DNA of 64,000 bases from Glandiceps talaboti (GCF_964340395.1 NC_135561.1:5312518-5376517), one strand, 5' to 3'; positions 21,250 to 35,155 are shown, counted from the first letter of the stretch. Notes: generated from the sequence alone by a model not told the origin. Translations and numbers: made by a program.

Positions 21250-21253
<4 letters not shown>

Positions 21254-21344
<91 letters not shown>
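21254..21344. repeat. (AG)n microsatellite upstream of transporter D
   Basis: An almost pure GA run with one AAAG interruption. It might lie in the promoter or 5' UTR of gene D. Confidence 0.95.
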
Positions 21345-21345
<1 letters not shown>

Positions 21346-21606
21346 AGCGTCAGCGAATATGTTAGCTTCTGCATTTAGCCACTTTGTTAGTGGTGAGATT
21401 TGGCGGCGGACAGTAGGGAGCCCTCAACGACTCTCTTCGGAGAAGGATGAGCTATGACAACACGGAAGTGAATTGGTGTTGATGTCACGAGAGGAAAACG
21501 TGTATGACCTCAACCGGTTGATGGTGCGGAATAAGTGTTCTGAACTGTAGGTAGTTTAGTCGTTGATCAGTCTTTGCACCTGAAAAGGTAATTTCTGATT
21601 CATAAC

Positions 21607-24600
21607 ATGAACTTCGATGCGATTATTGAGATTATTGGAGAATTTGGGCGTTACCAAAAGTGTCTCTTTTTCTTGATCTGGTTGGCAGCTATTCCAACTC
21701 CATGGACGACACTCACCAATACGTTTTTCAGTGCTTCCAGTGGTCACTACTGTCGTGTCAACACCAACCAAACGTATGAATCTAACTCTCTGCTAAAGAA
21801 CTGTACAATACCTTATCATGGTGACATAGATCACCACGATATTCAATGGGAGCAGTGTACACGTTATGATGTCAACGTAACTGGCGGTGTGTCTCCCATG
21901 GTATGTTTTCCACATAGCAATTCAACAAGATCGTGTGACGATGGCTGGGTATACGACAGATCAATGTATGAAAACACAGTTGTTTATGACGTAAGTAAAA
22001 CCATGATTGGGGGTAAAAGGGAGATTCATTTATACCTCTATGGTAAAACTGAAATGTGGCATGGACACTTAATTTCGTCCCCCAGGATTTTCAAAATTTC
22101 ACACCAGCGGTTTATCGCCAAATATGATCGACCTGTTTACGCCTGTTGTCCATAATCATATTCCATATTCCGAGGACACTTTGTCATATTTGAGTGTCAA
22201 GGCCTATATTGCAATTTACTAATTGTTTGTCACACATGTGAATTTAGTTGTTTGGTCAAATTTCACTGTGACACAGACAGAATATATTTGTTATGTCAGA
22301 TCAAGTTATGCTGTGTCGAGTGGCATAATCAGAGCTCTTTTCTGCATATCGGTTTATAATATGAAAAATTATATAATCACATTGTTCTATTAACTAAAGC
22401 ATTTTTAATTCGAAGTGCTATCCATGACATCTATGGCATAGCAGGTAGGCAAACCAATTGGTGCAATTTTGGATTTTGACAACATGATGGTAGAAAAATG
22501 CAAAACTTGCCAATACTAGTACTATATATGGAGATATTACACTCATTTTACATTGTAATACACATAACCACATATATCCTAAATAAGTTTTCTATAAGTA
22601 TTTATTTATTGACTTGGTAAAATGGTGTTTTGAAGTTGACCTATGACCTTTTAATATTTGTATTAACATTTTGTGTCTCTATTTTTTACCCTTTGAACAC
22701 TGAAAACAAAGGAGTTTGAAATACAATGAATCATATTTGTAAAACTTGTAACTATAGATGTAAGATAAAGTACTATCAAAAGTATAAGATAACTGAACTG
22801 GTGATCTTTAACCTCAGTAGCTTTGACTGGGGAACTATTTCTTTTCATCAGACATATATGAAGTATGTACCTGATTAAATATGGTTTATTATACCATGCA
22901 CAAGCCAGGTGTAACAAAAAAAAATATGGAATATAAAGTCTGGTCATTCTACGTCATGACAACCAGTGTCTATGTCATGACAACGCGTGTCTACGTCACT
23001 GGTTCTGCGTTGTTCGAAATATGAGTCAAAACATTCAAAATTACTATTACTTTCCCAGATTTTTCTTTGATATTACTGGCACTGGTATAATTATGTTATT
23101 CTATAATATTTTTCTTCATTCAGCCAGAAAATATTCGTGACCAAAGGTTTGTCACTATGAGTCGCTAGATGAGTAGTGACAAATCCCCCTTAGGTCACTC
23201 ATATTTTCCGTGGCTGAATGAAGAAAAATATGAGAGAATAATACTAGTAACACAGTTTCATCGTCGAAAACCATGGCCTCTTTTACAGCACCATTGAAAT
23301 GTGCTGTAAGAACGAAGTGTAGCGGAAGAAATAACAGCTCTGGTTTGCAAGAATGCACAGTTTTTCTATTAGCATGTTGGCATACAGTACTTTGGTAGGG
23401 AGCAGTGAAGTAATACATTCAGTGTTGATTGAATCATTTTCAATAGCTTGCAGGTACTTTTCAACAGCAGAAATTAATGTAAATTTTTTTCCCAAGTGAC
23501 AGCTATTCTCATTCTTCTATTACTAAATAACAATGTAAATCTAATAGTTTTTTGTTTCTCCTATAATCATCAGACTTTTATTTAATCTTTATTTTGATTA
23601 GTTTGACTTGGTATGTGACTATGATTGGATGAAAGACTTATCCAAATCAATGGTTGGTGTTGGTCAGCTGGTTGGTGCCTTGCTACTTGGCCAGTTAGCT
23701 GATATGTAAGTACCGGTAAACAGTTAGCTATGCATAAATGACACAAAGTAAAAAGGCGATTTTCTTAACACCCAAAATCACGAGGTGACTTTATTGGCCT
23801 TGCTTTGTTGTCTAACAATACTGCTTCCACCCCCACATCAGTCAGTGGGCGGAGTTGCCATTTATATGAGTAGGACATTCCTTTTCCCCACCCCCTCACT
23901 TATTCATTGAAAATGTAACACACCAAAGAAACACCCTTCTGTTTCGCTGAAGTTTAGTTGTGTGGTTTAGGTACTATATACTAGTTTATATGAAGGGTTT
24001 TAGCAATTATCACAACAAGCAACAGGTGAGAGGCCAAAATGACTTTGCAATTAACAGTAGAGTAGTGTGTTTGCTACAAATATTCTAAACCCATGTCTGA
24101 GAAAAGTGAAATGTAAAACTTATAATATAGACTGTACTGTAATTTGGTTAGCAACACCAGAATAAAACACTGAGAAATGGTTATAATCTCAACTAAGGGC
24201 AATAATGGATTAGTTTTCAAATTTAGGTGACAAGTACATATCTAAATAGAGCTATTAAAAATTCAGTCCTTTGCATTCATAGTTGCTACAGTTAGTTAGT
24301 CAGTCAGTCAGTCAGTCAGTCAGTCAGTCAGTCAGTCAGTCAGTCAGTCAGTCAGTCAGTCAGTCAGTCAGTCAGTCAGTTAGTAAGTCAGTCAGTCGGT
24401 CAGTCAGTCAGTTAGTAAGCCAGTCAGTCAGTCAGTCAGTTAGTTAGTAAGTCAGTCAGTCAGTCAGTCAGTTAGTTAGTTAGTCAGTAATTTAGTTAAT
24501 CCATCAGTTTGTTTGTTTGTTTGTTAGTTAGTTTGGTTTTTAATAGTTTGTTTGTTACAGTTAGTTTCCTGTACATTCACAAGTATACTTGGAGACAAAC

Positions 24601-25250
24601 TGTGAAACCAATACAATGTAATCGATCTACATCTGTATAAAAATTCTCATCTATTCTTCTCATGAAATAACTCCCTAATGGTTTCACAGATATAAATCCA
24701 AGACCATTGGAGTGAAACTTTGGGTTTTTACAAAAACAATGAAAAGGATAGCCCTTTGTATTAAAAAGTCATGAGGGAATGAGTCAGACAGTGCACTGTG
24801 ACAGAACGGTGAAGGCCAGTCAGAGTAACAAACAAACAAACAAACAAAGGGTTAAAGGTATCATTTTATTTGAATAACCTCCACTGAGAATGGGATAATA
24901 ATATTTGAATAACCTTCAGTTGACAACAAACAGTTAAATTTTGGATTTTGTTGAACTCTTTCTCATCGGGATAACAATTTGATGAAAAAAAAACAGTCTG
25001 GCAGAACTGTAAATATAATGAAATTAAAGTCTCATGACTCCATTGATAGTGTTTAACTAATGTGAGAATCTGGGATTGAATTATGGGCCTTTAAAAGCTT
25101 AGATTTGTGTGTGCCATGATAAATGTTTATATGTAAATAAATAGATAAAATAAATAAATAAATAAATAAATAAATAAATATAAATATATACATATAGTGT
25201 ATGTATGTGTGCATATAATAATTTATTATATATGTGTGTGTATGTATATA

Positions 25251-25285
<35 letters not shown>

Positions 25286-28200
25286 ACATATGCTTGATAT
25301 GCATTATATATGCATTAATTCTGTAGTTAATTTCACATAGCATTGGCTTTAATGGATTGTATTTAACAGCATGAATCTATGATATACAATGTACATGTAT
25401 TTGATTACTTCAATTGATTTTGTATGACAGGATAAACTATGATGACTGTTGATACCTTGAATGGAATATATTCACTATATAAATTATCTACTGTGGAATA
25501 CTGGGGTTTTTTTTTGCAATTGTAAATATATCGTGTCTCTTTTCCAATATAACATAGTTTTGTCTTTTTAAAAATTATTTTATAAATCTTTTTTATTATT
25601 TACAAATGCGAAAAGGATACAAACACGACAGATCAAGCAAGAAACTAGACTGCAACAAAAAGACAAAGAAGTAGGAAAAGTGTGACACTACTCAATATTG
25701 AATTAAATTATCCACAGGAAGACTAGATAAATCTTCTAAGGGTGACAACCATTTTCATCTAAGTTTGTTCTTTCTTTTCTCTGTAGTAATAGTTTCTAAG
25801 CATTCAAAGGTAATGAGTAAAATGGATGTAATATTTTTAGCAGAAATTTCATCTTTTTGAAGATGACGATTTCAAAGCATGTGATCAGCACATATATGTA
25901 ACAATTTTGATTTGTTTTGTCATTTCTACAGATATGGAAGAAAGTTAGTCTTCTTTTTCTCACTAATAGCCCTGATTGTGGTTGGTGTCAGTACAGCATT
26001 CTCTCCATGGTTTCCAATGTTTGTGGTTGGACAATTCTTAATGGCAACATGTGGAACTGGTGTCTACTTGACAGGATTTGTACTAGGTCTGTTAATAAAA
26101 TGATTATTTCATCATTGCAAAGTGATCACTTTAAAGTAAATTAACATCTTGTAAACTTTTTCTTGTATAGTCTCTAGTCCAGCAACTTTATAAGTATTCC
26201 TATCTGAAACAATGGCATGATAGCATTTGTATTCTGAAGCATCTCTTACCAAATTTGTTGTCTGGAATGCTTCTGGTTTGTGACCATTTTGTGTCCAATT
26301 TCTGCCCAACATTAATTTTCATTGTCCGGAAATTTCCTGCTTTGCAGTTGACTTAGTTTCAAAAACCATATTCATGCCGGGAACTTGTCCAGTAGTGAGC
26401 ATCTTAGTTTGTGAGGTGGAAATATGTCCAGTTTTTACTTGGTAGTCAACAGTTTTTGCCCAGGTTTCATTGAACTTAATTTATGTTACAACAGATGTTA
26501 ATTCATTGTTTATTTTCTTGATTTTAGGAGTGGAATTGGTTGGATCAGAGTATCGAACTTTTTGTAGCATGCATCTCCAGATGGCCTTTTCTATTGGCTA
26601 TGTGGGAATGGCAGGCGTAGCTTATGCCTTAAATGGTAACTGGCGACATATTCAGTTTATTGTTGGCGTTGTTTATGTATTATTTATTCCATACTACTGG
26701 TAAGTAAGAATTGAGTCTTCGCATCATTCTGTATGTTTTAATAAGCCGTTTTTCATCTCGCGGCAGATCTCACAAGATCCCATGTGAGCCATTTCGTCTT
26801 TAACAGCCAGGTGAGGGGGGGGGGGGGGGGGGGGGGTCAAGCTGAAAGTGTCAAACACTTTAATAGCAACACTGTTGTTCTCAATGTCATCACACATGGC
26901 CATGGCGAAAGCTTGACCATGATCACATGTTTGACAACTTGTGTTGCTAGGCATATTTGCATATATCGCAATATCTCCAACGAGACGTAAAATCCTTTAT
27001 TGATTGACCACATTGTGTGGCGTAAATTAATATTATCATTCTCACGTAATTGGCCATCCTGCCACAGGTAGTGGTGATTACATCATAAATTTACATAATT
27101 ATAAGATCCACTTACCTGTAGCAACCTTTAATACTGCTAGGTGCTTATTTCAAATTCAAAACGCATTCCTGTGCTTTGAAGTACATCTACCTTGGCTTGA
27201 TGTGGAAAGCTATAGTAACACTAACACAAAGACAAGTCACTGGGCTATATGACATATTTCTTATTTGTTTGTTATGTATTAGGTTACTACCTGAGTCTGT
27301 GAGGTGGCTTATACAGAAGGCTAGATTTAATGATGCAGAAAAGATACTCCAGAAAGCAGCTAGAATAAACAAAGTCGCCCTCCCAGAAGATTTATTTGAA
27401 AGTGAGAAGTCTGAAGCTCAGAACTCTGCAAATATACAAAATCATGTACAAATAAAGGTAAAATAAATTTTGCCTTGCTTTGAAGGCGTCGCAATGACAA
27501 TAAAAACTAAATCTCTATAACTAGATATTATTCCCCGATATTTTTCTTCATTCAGCCAAGGAAAATACTTGTGGCCTAAGGGGCCTTGTCTCTAGACAAG
27601 TAGTGACAAGGCCCCTTAGGTCACAAGTATTTTCCAGCGATTAAAATAAAGAAAACATTGGGGAATAATATAATCATATCTCAGGGTTTGAATTACCATG
27701 GTGCACTGTGCTGCTATGTACATTGATTTTGCCCAGTGCAGGTAGATTTCAAAACAAAGGTGCACGGCATGCATGTTGGCTATCATGGAAAAAACATACA
27801 AATTTCTTCATTCTATCAGAGCTCACTGAATATTCGTGAGAGCTGTTTTACACTGAAGGGTATAGGCATCTTGGACTCGTGAATATTCAGTGTGCAACTT
27901 GAATACATTACCTCTGCTGACTCCCATGATGCAATGTCCCACCGAAATGATACCCTGCAAAGGCACAAGATCAACTCAATGTTTCTCTGAAATTGTAGTA
28001 ATTGTAAGTGATGTAAAGTCATGAAATGATTCTCCAGAACCCGTAGTTTATGAAAATCTCTCTATTGTATTTCTTGGAGTGGCATTCCCTTTTTGCTAAC
28101 AGTAACATCAAGAAACACAAACCAGGGTTGTCTTACAAAGCAAAATTATTGTTAAGTTTGGAGAGACTTTAAGAACTTCAATTTTAACAGAAAGTGGTCC

Positions 28201-28562
28201 CCACAGCACCTTCTATCTTCATTTCCAGTAATTAACATTCATGATTGCTTCCATCTACAGGAAAGTGTTCATCGGCCCACAATGTTAGATTTATTTAAAA
28301 CTCCAAATCTACGGGCTAGGACTTTAAATCTCTGTTATACTTGGTAAGTATTATATTAACTTATCTATTGCTAGAACTTTAAATCTCTGTTATACTTGGT
28401 AAGTATTATATTAACTTATCTATTGCTAGGACTTTAAATCTCTGTTATACTTGGTAAGTATTATATTAACTTATCTATTGCTAGGACTTTAAATCTCTGT
28501 TATGCTAATCTCTGATTTATCCGCACATGAATTAAAAGCTTCAAAACCAAATGAATTAATGA

Positions 28563-28638
<76 letters not shown>

Positions 28639-30499
28639 TCATTCCAAACAATTTGATTTAAGCATTTGTAGATCATGTGTAGATAACAAAATTGGTCTAT
28701 ACTGAATGTGGGTAGTGGTTGGTATGTGTACAATTTGTATGGTTTCCCTTTACTATGAATATTATGTATTGTATTATTACTCCATAGGTTCACTTGCAGC
28801 CTTGTATATTATGGGATAGCTTTCAACACAGATGCTCTGCATGAGAACCCTTATCTAGCATTTCTCATTTCTGGTGCCGTGGAATTTCCTGGTGTCATGT
28901 CATGCTGGTTTTTCCTCTCTAGAGTTGGACGTCGATGGCTGCTATGTTTGTATTTATCACTTGGTGGTGTAGCATTGGTCATTAGCGCTCTGTTAGGTAT
29001 AAATGTTATCATTTCATTTGAAGGGACACAGGTTGAGTTGTTTGGGTTTTTTTGGGGTTTTTTTTGGGGGGGGGGTTGGGGAGGCTAAGTGTTGCTGGAA
29101 GTCAAAACATACCTGTAGTAATTGACATATTACAGATTACAAAACTAACTTGCTAATGGCAGAACTAGAATCTGATGACATAATATAGTATATTTAAAGT
29201 AAATGTTGAGGCAACCCTTGTTATGCTATCAGTTGACACTGGAATAATTTAATGGAGATTTATGTAAGTATTTTCACCCTTTGAAAAAGGGTTATAAACT
29301 CGGCTTGTGCCATGTTAACAGCTTCAAGTTATAATCAGTATCATTGCAAATTAATGTACTCATCATTGAAGTTATATTTGTTACTACTTTTCATCAATTT
29401 TTGCTAATTGGAAACTACTTTTGCCTGACCGCTATGTCAGCGTAATACTTGAGCAAATATCACAACATTAGCTTTATTTTATTTTTTGTTTAAACAGTGC
29501 ACCACTTAATTGCCTAAAACCATACTAGTATTGGAATTCATTTATACTTTATGTGAAATGTACCAATAGTTGAGATTTTGGAAATTAGTTTAATTATTAT
29601 ATAATAATATTAGACCTGCACTTGCTGCAACTTAGATATTTTTTTGATCAAGGAACCAAAGATATGTTAACTAAAAATTGGTCAATTACTTATAAAAAGA
29701 CATTAGTGGTCAATATTATCTGTAGTGTAGCAGTGTAGTGACAAGTTTAAATTGTGAGCGAAATCTGGGTTTTGAATCTGTTACCATGTTAAAACTGTAC
29801 TAGTTGTAACTGGAATATCATTTTATGATCAACCACAATAGCTTCAATGAAAATTGTTAAAATAGTGATAATGAAACTTTGTAAATGTTAATCAGTGGTC
29901 GATATTATCTATAAACAGTGCAGAAACCAGTTGAGATTGTGGTCGCTGTTGAGTCTGATGATTTTTTGGGTGAGGTCCCAAAAATCAATTTGATTTGATT
30001 TATCATGTGTATAGCTTAGCTACAACAAATATATTCACCCACTTGTGAATCCATATTGCTCAGGATGTACAATATGAGTAAGTTGACATATCTAATAAAA
30101 CTTTTGTAAAAAATATTCAGTTATATCTAGTGTAGCTTTAAGAGAATGAAACAAGACTGTAGATTTGGATAAAACACATCATATACTTCCATACTTATTT
30201 TTCTACTATCTTTTACAGAAAATGAAACTGCAACAGCAGTTCTATCCATGGTTGCCAAGTTTTTTGTGTCAGGATCCTTTGCCGTTGTCTATATATTTAC
30301 AGCAGAGATGTTCCCCACCTGTGTCAGGTAATTAAAAGTTTCATCAAATATATACTTCTCAACTCTCCTACAAACTAGAGATGAGACTGAATATAGTACC
30401 ATGTAATTTGTTATAGTGTTAGAATTCATGTTAAGGTGCAGGACTATTGTTTTTCCCTCGAGTTGCATAGCCATGGCGTATTGCTAAGTGATTTGCACC

Positions 30500-30578
<79 letters not shown>

Positions 30579-30669
30579 ATGCACACACACACACACACAT
30601 GCACACATTACACACATACATATACACATACACATGCACACACATACATACAGACACACACATGCACAC

Positions 30670-30721
<52 letters not shown>

Positions 30722-31724
30722 CACACACACAGTAGGGAAGATTGACAGACTTGAAGTCGGTGACAGCATGATGTTGAATAACAAGTCTAGTCACTGGATT
30801 TGTACATTGACAAATGTGAGATTTTCAGGGGGCTCACTAAAAAAATTGTGCTGAACAGGGGGATACTTTTGCGAGCAAGACATCAAATCTCTTACGTTGC
30901 TTTGATTCCTCGCAACACCCCCCCCCCCCATAAATAATGAGAGTTCCCTTACTCAAAAAGCACCTAGTATTCAGTGGCAATACTACACAGCTAACAGTCA
31001 TAAAAATCTCTTCTAATATTGATAACAGCGGGTCACCAATTCCAAGTTGGTATGGTTGAATTAGCAAATAGTTATTTTAAAATGATAACAAGATGTTCTT
31101 TTCTCTGTATGTGTTCTTTCTTTCAACAGAACTGCTGGACTGGGAATTACTGCCACGTTGGCACGCATTGGTACAATTATTGCACCATACATTATGCTGT
31201 CCACAAGCGTTTGGAATCCACTGCCATTTATGCTAATGGGTGTGACATCATTCCTAGCAGGTGTACTGGTTCTTCTCTTGCCAGAAACTAGAGGCCAGAA
31301 AATACCTGAAACTCTTGCAGAGGGTGAAATCTTTGGAGTGTAAGTCATTATATGACATGATCTGTCGAATACTATATTTTCATGGGATTTATTTTTCACT
31401 GAAAAGAGAAATTGACAACTTGATAGTGAATGCAAACCTGGGGGGGGGGGGGGGGGGGGGGGGCTAATCTACATGTTGATCCGCATTCCAATGACAACTG
31501 TAAAACACTCTTTCATAAATAATGAAACAACAGATAATTACAACAACATTTGATTAATAGAGCCGAAATAAATCATACACAAATTGACATTTTCATTGTT
31601 GACTTCTCTTTTTTCTAGGAAAAAGAAAACTTACAAGGTATTTACAAATAGTCATGATGCTGTCAATAGCATTTGTGGTGAAGAAGGAGAAGAGGATGTC
31701 ACACTAAATGCACCTTCAGTTTGA
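21607..31724 (+). CDS. SLC22-type organic cation/ion transporter, gene D (complete, 10 exons, 568 aa)
   Basis: Exons: 21607-21990, 23602-23705, 25932-26086, 26528-26699, 27283-27457, 28261-28343, 28788-28996, 30219-30327, 31130-31339 and 31619-31724 (stop TGA). Total 1707 nt with all phases consistent. The protein shows SLC22 architecture: TM1, then a large extracellular loop with N-glycosylation sequons at 54, 65, 90 and 105 and several Cys. The MFS loop motif GQLADIYGRK is at 158-167, PESVRWL after TM6 (275-281), VGRR between TM8 and TM9 (404-407), and PETRGQKIPET after TM12 (515-525). It resembles the Orct/OCTN-like branch: plasma-membrane carriers of organic cations, carnitine or similar solutes; the substrate cannot be assigned. 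The donor of exon 3 is a weak GTCTGT. Intron 6 starts with a 55-bp array duplicating the exon 6 donor. Confidence 0.93.
22895..23241 (+). mobile_element. Dispersed element X, copy 1 (intron 1 of transporter D)
   Basis: The body includes ACGTCATGACAACGCGTGTC and GGTATAATTAT. It ends in a hairpin whose arms are TTTTTCTTCATTCAGCC...GTGACC and its inverse (23099-23241). The same body plus hairpin recurs at 44050-44348 in transporter E, and the hairpin alone at 27527-27669. Confidence 0.8.
23262..23360. mobile_element. Dispersed inverted-repeat element Y, copy 1
   Basis: Contains CGGAAGAAATAACAGCTCTG followed by GTTTGCAAGAATG, opposite a CATCGTCG-AAACCATGG end. It directly follows element X. Relatives are at 35047-35155 and 63671-63766. 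Confidence 0.65.
24291..24490. repeat. (CAGT)n tetranucleotide array, intron 2 of transporter D
   Basis: About 50 TCAG units with occasional TTAG and TAAG variants. Confidence 0.95.
25150..25290. repeat. (AAAT)n and (GT)n/(AT)n tracts, intron 2 of transporter D
   Basis: An AAAT run (25150-25180) followed by TATG/TGTG sequence. Confidence 0.9.
27527..27669. mobile_element. Hairpin element of family X, intron 5 of transporter D
   Basis: ATTATTCCCC... to ...GGGGAATAAT form terminal inverted repeats. The inner part ATTTTTCTTCATTCAGCC and the AAGGGGCCTTGTC / GACAAGGCCCCTT hairpin match the 3' hairpins of the other X copies. This looks like a complete 143-bp form. Confidence 0.8.
27820..28080 (+). 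repeat. Dispersed repeat W, copy 2 (intron 5 of transporter D)
   Basis: Contains GGGTATAGGCATCTTGGACT, CTCTGCTGACTCCCATGATG, GGCACAAGAT and CATGAAATGATTCTCCAGAA. The same order appears inverted in the RagC flank. Confidence 0.75.
28315..28508 (+). repeat. 55-bp tandem array duplicating the exon 6 donor of transporter D
   Basis: Units start at 28315 (inside exon 6), 28370, 28425 and 28480. Units 1-3 contain CTCTGTTATACTTG|GTAAGT and end TTATCTATTGCTAG; unit 4 is cut short before a donor. Units 2 and 3 each contain a 24-nt stretch (28375-28398, 28430-28453) bounded by AG and GTAAGT. Confidence 0.93.
28564..28634. repeat. (GT)n microsatellite, intron 6 of transporter D
   Basis: A pure GT run of about 70 bp. 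Confidence 0.95.
30500..30732. repeat. (CA)n microsatellite with CATACA interruptions, intron 8 of transporter D
   Basis: About 230 bp of CA repeats on the plus strand, with open frames on both strands that are artefacts. Confidence 0.95.
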
Positions 31725-33355
31725 AACTTATGACAGTATCCAATAACTTTAAGGTAGATTGCACCTCAGGGACCAGTTTTTCTCAAACTTATGAAATTTG
31801 GGGTTTCACAGCCTTGTTTTCAAGAAAATCAACAGTCCTTTATTTTTCTTTAGCATTATCACAATGTTTTGCATCCATTTTAGATTCTAACATGGCTTGA
31901 TTTTTAAGATTATATATATTTTATTTATTTTTATTTAACTGGAAATGGGTGTGAGTATTCTCAGGCAAAGTAGACAACAAAAGTGTAAACTTTTATTCCT
32001 GGGACACATAGTATATGAAGCTTAAAAAAATTGTGTCGTTCCGATTACCCTCAATTTTAGAATAGGTAGGTTAGGGTAGGTAGATTTTCTTTCCATTTGT
32101 GAGTGTCTAGTTCAGGTAGTAATGTTTTCCATTGTTTTCCATATGGTCTCTGTGTTATTGGTTTCTTCCTATCAGATGTACAGCCATTACAGATTGGAAG
32201 AACAAATTTATGTTGTCTTTTTAAGTTGATGTCCGTTTCTGCATCCACTATTTCTTGCAAGATTTCACAATTTTCACAAATGTTATTATTTTTTTCTCAA
32301 GTACGTAAAGAAAAATTATGGTCAGCAGTGAAAAACTAGGTGGGGTCAGTTAACCGGAACCACAACAATTTTTTTTAGGCCTTAATATGTACTACTGTAT
32401 TAGGTTGTAAACCAATTCCTACTAACCCCAGAGACCAGTAATACAATAAAAATGAGGAAAACAAAACATTGATACCTCAGACCACTCTCAATTTTCAGGC
32501 TGTATATTTTGACAAATTACAGAGCTTTTAAAGTACATGTACCAGACATTCCTGAAAATAAGTTGTAAAAAACTTTTATGTAACTTTTTTTAACATTCTT
32601 AAATCAAAGAAATTGTCAATTTTAACATTCTATTTTAATTATTGAAAAGTGGTGACATTTATGAAATTTTTCAGAAATGATTTTTTTTTTTAGATTTCTG
32701 TATGTTTAGTACCCAGGTGAAGAATGATTGGTGAAGGGGCCAATAGTTTAATTGTACATTTATTAGAATTACACAAAGTTATGTTGATTTGTATGCTTGA
32801 AGGATAATAGAGATTGTATTTTGCATTGTGAAACTTTTTTATTACACAACATATTAAGGAGTAGAGATTGTCCATTGACCATAGACAAGTCTATAAATGG
32901 TGTGTATCATCCTCCATACACATACTACAGCGGAAACCAAACGTTCAGCTAACTATGATAGACACAAACTAAAACTATTGTTGCAACATGTTGATATGAA
33001 TAGATTGTGGTGTACTTATACTCACAGTCGGCTGACATTTCATATGACTTTCATGATCTTGCAGTGTCTATTAACACTTCTAGTAATTACATTATATTGA
33101 TTACAGGGTGATTTTTTTTTATCCACATAACAAAAACACTGCTATCACCATGACCACTACCACATCAAACAACAATGGTTCTAGGGTATGTCTATGGTTT
33201 CTGCAAAAGTAACGTAAGAATGTACATTTGATGTACATGTAATACATTGCCACAATTCACATTGCTGCACAATAGGAAGTTATAACTGACACACTAGCCA
33301 TTTATATATACATGCTCATTTCCCTAGAACCATACAATTCATACTGCCCCCATAA

Positions 33356-33646
33356 GTGCATAGGATTAAATCACACAACAACCTTTATCCTGCAAAGTCC
33401 CTATTTATACAGCTGGGTTGACTGGGGCTCAACAGAGGTTTCAATCTTTCCCCGGGATTTTAGCATGGAGTCATGATGGTCAGTAAGGTAGAATATAATT
33501 GATGTTAGAATAAGCAAGTTTTCACTTATCGCTGTCGTTTCTGAATGGCTTCATTTGAACCATGATTGTGCTTCAGTCAACCCAGCTGTATAATTGGGGA
33601 CCTGGTAGGATAGAAGTTACAATGTGTAATATTTAATCATATGCAC
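33356..33646. mobile_element. ~290-bp element with long terminal inverted repeats
   Basis: The left end GTGCATAGGATTAAAT...TATACAGCTGGGTTGACTGG is mirrored at the right by TCAGTCAACCCAGCTGTATA...ATTTAATCATATGCAC. The arms are about 70 bp with mismatches. No coding capacity. Confidence 0.8.
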
Positions 33647-35046
33647 TTCAGAAGCTGTAGTGTACTGTATGCTCCCAAAGTATGATGGACCATTGTGCTG
33701 TTATAGTTCTGTGCCAGGGGTAATAATTTTATAGCATTTTGAACAGTGTGGAAAAGCACTATATAAAAACTAACATTACAGGATTAGAGAACCATGGAAT
33801 TACCATTGATATGTGATTAAATGACAATTTAATTGATTAGATTAGATTAGATTTCAACACTTTTTAATAATACAGTACTGACATTTTCTAACATAGCAGG
33901 GTAAACATAATTTTGTAACAGCATGTTACAGTGAACACTCCACAATGTATAATATTTACATTAGTAAGCACTATTTTAGAGAACATCTGTATTTCATACA
34001 AAGACATTTGTATTTTTGTATATTAAGATTACATCTAATATAGTGAAAATGAAATAAAATGCAAGCTCACTGGTAATTCAGTGAAAAAAGTACATCCACA
34101 AATGCTCACTTTTTACATAAAAGTTTTTTGCTTCCCACTTTTGTAGCAGATAGATAAAAAACAATAATAAATATAAACGAAATGTCTGTACCTCCCTTGT
34201 TTCTTCGACTACGTTTATTTGCATACACTCGTGCTCGAACTCCACTGGGAAAGTACGGCGTCAAGACAATTGCGCCCTCTATGGCCAGAGTTCGGGTTCT
34301 TTCTGAACGAATTTAGACCAATTTTTCCTTCTGTCTGTTTGTTAATCAATCTGATAAAAAGGGTTTGGACCGATTTTTCTTTCCGGCTGTCTGATAATCA
34401 ACCCGAAGAAGCAGTCAGAAAGAATTTACGTTTTATTTTCTTTCTGTCTGGTGGATCCCCAACCCGAACCAAAAAAGAACTAAAACAAACAGAATTCTGG
34501 CGTGATGCCCTTGACTGGGTGGTAACACTTTGTGATACCACTTTTCGTCTGGAAAGATTGTAAATTGCTCAAATACATGTACACGTATACTGTACATTTA
34601 ATTACGTATTCATTTAGGACACCAATACTTGTCAGTAAAACGACTACAGACAATAACACAACGTCCAGGTACAAGAGAACTTGTATAGTGTATGCATAGA
34701 TCGAGTACTATGACCTGTACTATAAAGTTCGTTGTGAAGTCAATTGTTCACGTCATATGATAAACTGACGATATAGAAGTGTTGTTTCTTACCCCAGGTT
34801 TCTTACATCTTCATGATCTACTGCTACCGTACTATAGTAAATTAAAGGGAGAGTGTAAAGGCCATGTTAAACAAAGTGTTCACTAAAAGTCAAACGTGAA
34901 TAAGGGAAAGTGGACAGTGTAGAACATCAGAAGTCATATATATATATATTCATAATCATTAACTCCTTACATGGTATACTGTGAGTTTGTGGAGAGAGTG
35001 GACATTTCAATTTGTTAGTCATTACCTTTTCCACATACTAGTAAAT

Positions 35047-35155
35047 ATTCTCGCAAACCAGAGCTGTTATTTCTTCCGCGACACTGTGAAATAACGTAAT
35101 TGACGGCGCGTTTGGGACGGTGGCGTAAAAGAGACTGGTTTGCGACGATGCTTTT
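35047..35155. mobile_element. Dispersed inverted-repeat element Y, copy 2
   Basis: CGCAAACCAGAGCTGTTATT followed by TCTTCCGCG, with an opposite end GACTGGTTTGCGACGATG. This matches the other Y copies in inverted orientation. Confidence 0.7.

Larger units (their letters stand above)
19839..21606. other. Intergenic region between P450 gene C and transporter D
   Basis: No coding exons were found. It contains a palindromic element (20358-20599), a 136-bp near-palindromic MITE (21095-21230) and an (AG)n tract (21254-21344) lying about 260 bp before the start of gene D. The promoter of D should be in the last part. Confidence 0.65.

Noticed and set aside
30436-30794. HTHT/VCVC open frames on both strands
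   Set aside because: Pure CA microsatellite; no conserved content.
34219-34563. 114-codon plus-strand open frame
   Set aside because: Contains degenerate internal ~70-bp repeats (TTTTTC(T)TTC.GGCTGTCTG) and matches no family I recognise; kept only as intergenic sequence.
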